Origin: Haloferacaceae archaeon
GTDB taxonomy: Archaea; Halobacteriota; Halobacteria; Halobacteriales; Haloferacaceae
DNA length: 6,983 bases
Assembly: GCA_028274825.1 (NCBI GenBank)
Contig: JAQCMZ010000361.1
Span: forward strand, 1 to 6,983
Direction: 5' to 3'
Shown here: piece after piece, positions 6,696 through 6,983 of the stretch
How the letters are laid out: each line of letters begins with the position of its first letter
Position numbering within the stretch: the stretch's first letter is position 1
Translations under genes and position numbers: made by a program
Notes under the pieces: generated by a model
The model's database searches: none
Told to the model about the DNA's origin: nothing
What the model saw: the letters and a program-made list of their open reading frames with translations, nothing else

Positions 6696-6713
6696 TCAGT
6701 ATAATTATGCTGA
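6696..6713. promoter_or_regulatory. Near-perfect 18-bp palindrome, operator-like
   Basis: TCAGTATAATTATGCTGA is an inverted repeat around ATAATTAT; 16 of 18 positions obey the symmetry, with a single mismatched pair (T6700/G6709). An AT-rich core with GC-containing ends is typical of binding sites for dimeric helix-turn-helix regulators, and the core also resembles a TATA box. No gene starts close by, so the target is unknown. Confidence 0.3.
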
Positions 6714-6840
6714 AACAAGCCGACAACTCACGATTTTAGAGATCGAAGTGGACTCGAATGAGCGCTACATACTGTTACAAGATAGAATTCGACGTGCTGA
6801 GGTGGAGACCGTGTCCACGCTCGCGACGGCTACGAGCGGG

Positions 6841-6886
6841 TCACACGTCACCTCACACACTACAACTAACAGCAGTTGACGCGATC
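6841..6886 (-). pseudogene. Remnant of a second radical SAM gene (N-terminal part)
   Basis: Read leftward, this segment encodes LVVVCEVT-CD, matching LVVVWEVTQACD (residues 49-59) of the intact radical SAM protein. At the DNA level 6841-6870 aligns with 6191-6226 at 26 of 30 bases with one 6-base, codon-phased gap. Three of the four mismatches are silent third-position changes, a pattern left by selection on a coding sequence. Seven bases farther out, CGCGATC occurs in both (6880-6886 and 6243-6249), at spacings differing by 7 bases, which implies a frame disruption. The downstream cluster cysteines (C62, C65 equivalents) are not present, so no working enzyme can be made. It may be a decayed paralogue or the end of a partial duplication. 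Similarity over about 45 bases is short, so chance is not excluded. Confidence 0.4.
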
Positions 6887-6983
6887 TGCCATCCCACACG
6901 CGTCTCCACTGGTGGCTGCAACCCGGGAGCCAATGAGGGCTAGTGACCAATCTGCTGCGTGGCTAGGCGCCCGCTTGATGAAT

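Larger units (their letters stand above)
6367..6983. other. AT-richer gene-poor region upstream of radical SAM gene
   Basis: No intact gene is supported in these 617 bases. The part from about 6540 to 6780 is visibly AT-richer than coding DNA in the window. It contains a near-perfect palindrome at 6696-6713 and a small hairpin or CATATG palindrome at 6447-6459. The segment 6841-6886 resembles the start of the radical SAM gene and is treated separately. Short frames at the right edge (for example an ATG at 6933 rightward, and a leftward frame open from the edge to about 6870) are too short to judge. Confidence 0.45.

Noticed and set aside
6933..6983. Start of a rightward gene at the right edge (MRASDQSAAWLG...)
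   Set aside because: Only 17 codons are visible, with no clear promoter or ribosome site; it cannot be told apart from chance.
1..6983. CRISPR array, intact insertion sequence, toxin-antitoxin or defence genes
   Set aside because: There are no regularly spaced direct repeats, no intact transposase or nuclease gene, and all large coding regions are accounted for by msrB, the transporter and the radical SAM gene.

Overview
The window looks like chromosomal DNA of a halophilic archaeon (class Halobacteria). The predicted proteins are rich in Asp/Glu outside their membrane segments, coding DNA is GC-rich with many CGA/GAC/GTC codons, and promoters look archaeal (AT-rich TATA-like boxes, few clear Shine-Dalgarno sites). 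No rRNA, tRNA, CRISPR array or intact insertion sequence was seen.

Layout, left to right. Bases 1-450 hold no supported gene, only hairpins, an inverted repeat and a possible worn-down transposon end at the left edge. msrB (451-843, minus) encodes a methionine sulfoxide reductase B. A 383-base gene-poor gap follows. Next comes a four-gene ABC transporter of the branched-chain amino acid/amide (Liv/Urt, HAAT) type, split into two divergent pairs around one AT-rich promoter block near 2833-2850. The two ATPases, LivG-like then LivF-like, are read leftward with a 4-base ATGA overlap. The two permeases, LivH-like then LivM-like, are read rightward with a 4-base GTGA overlap. After a 260-base convergent gap lies a radical SAM/SPASM protein (5194-6366, minus) related to the AhbC/AhbD/NirJ group. 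The last ~600 bases are AT-richer and contain no intact gene, but carry a short, codon-phased remnant resembling the start of that radical SAM gene.

How the parts work together. The four transporter genes supply both membrane subunits and both nucleotide-binding subunits of one importer. The extracellular substrate-binding protein that such importers normally need is absent, so it must be encoded elsewhere and the substrate cannot be named. MsrB (repair of oxidised protein methionine) and the radical SAM enzyme have their own transcription units, and nothing here ties them to the transporter.

I found no convincing undescribed multi-gene system. The points most worth a second look are the radical SAM remnant at the right end, the missing binding protein with the divergent ATPase/permease split, the non-canonical signature motif in the LivG-like subunit, and several palindromes in the intergenic DNA.
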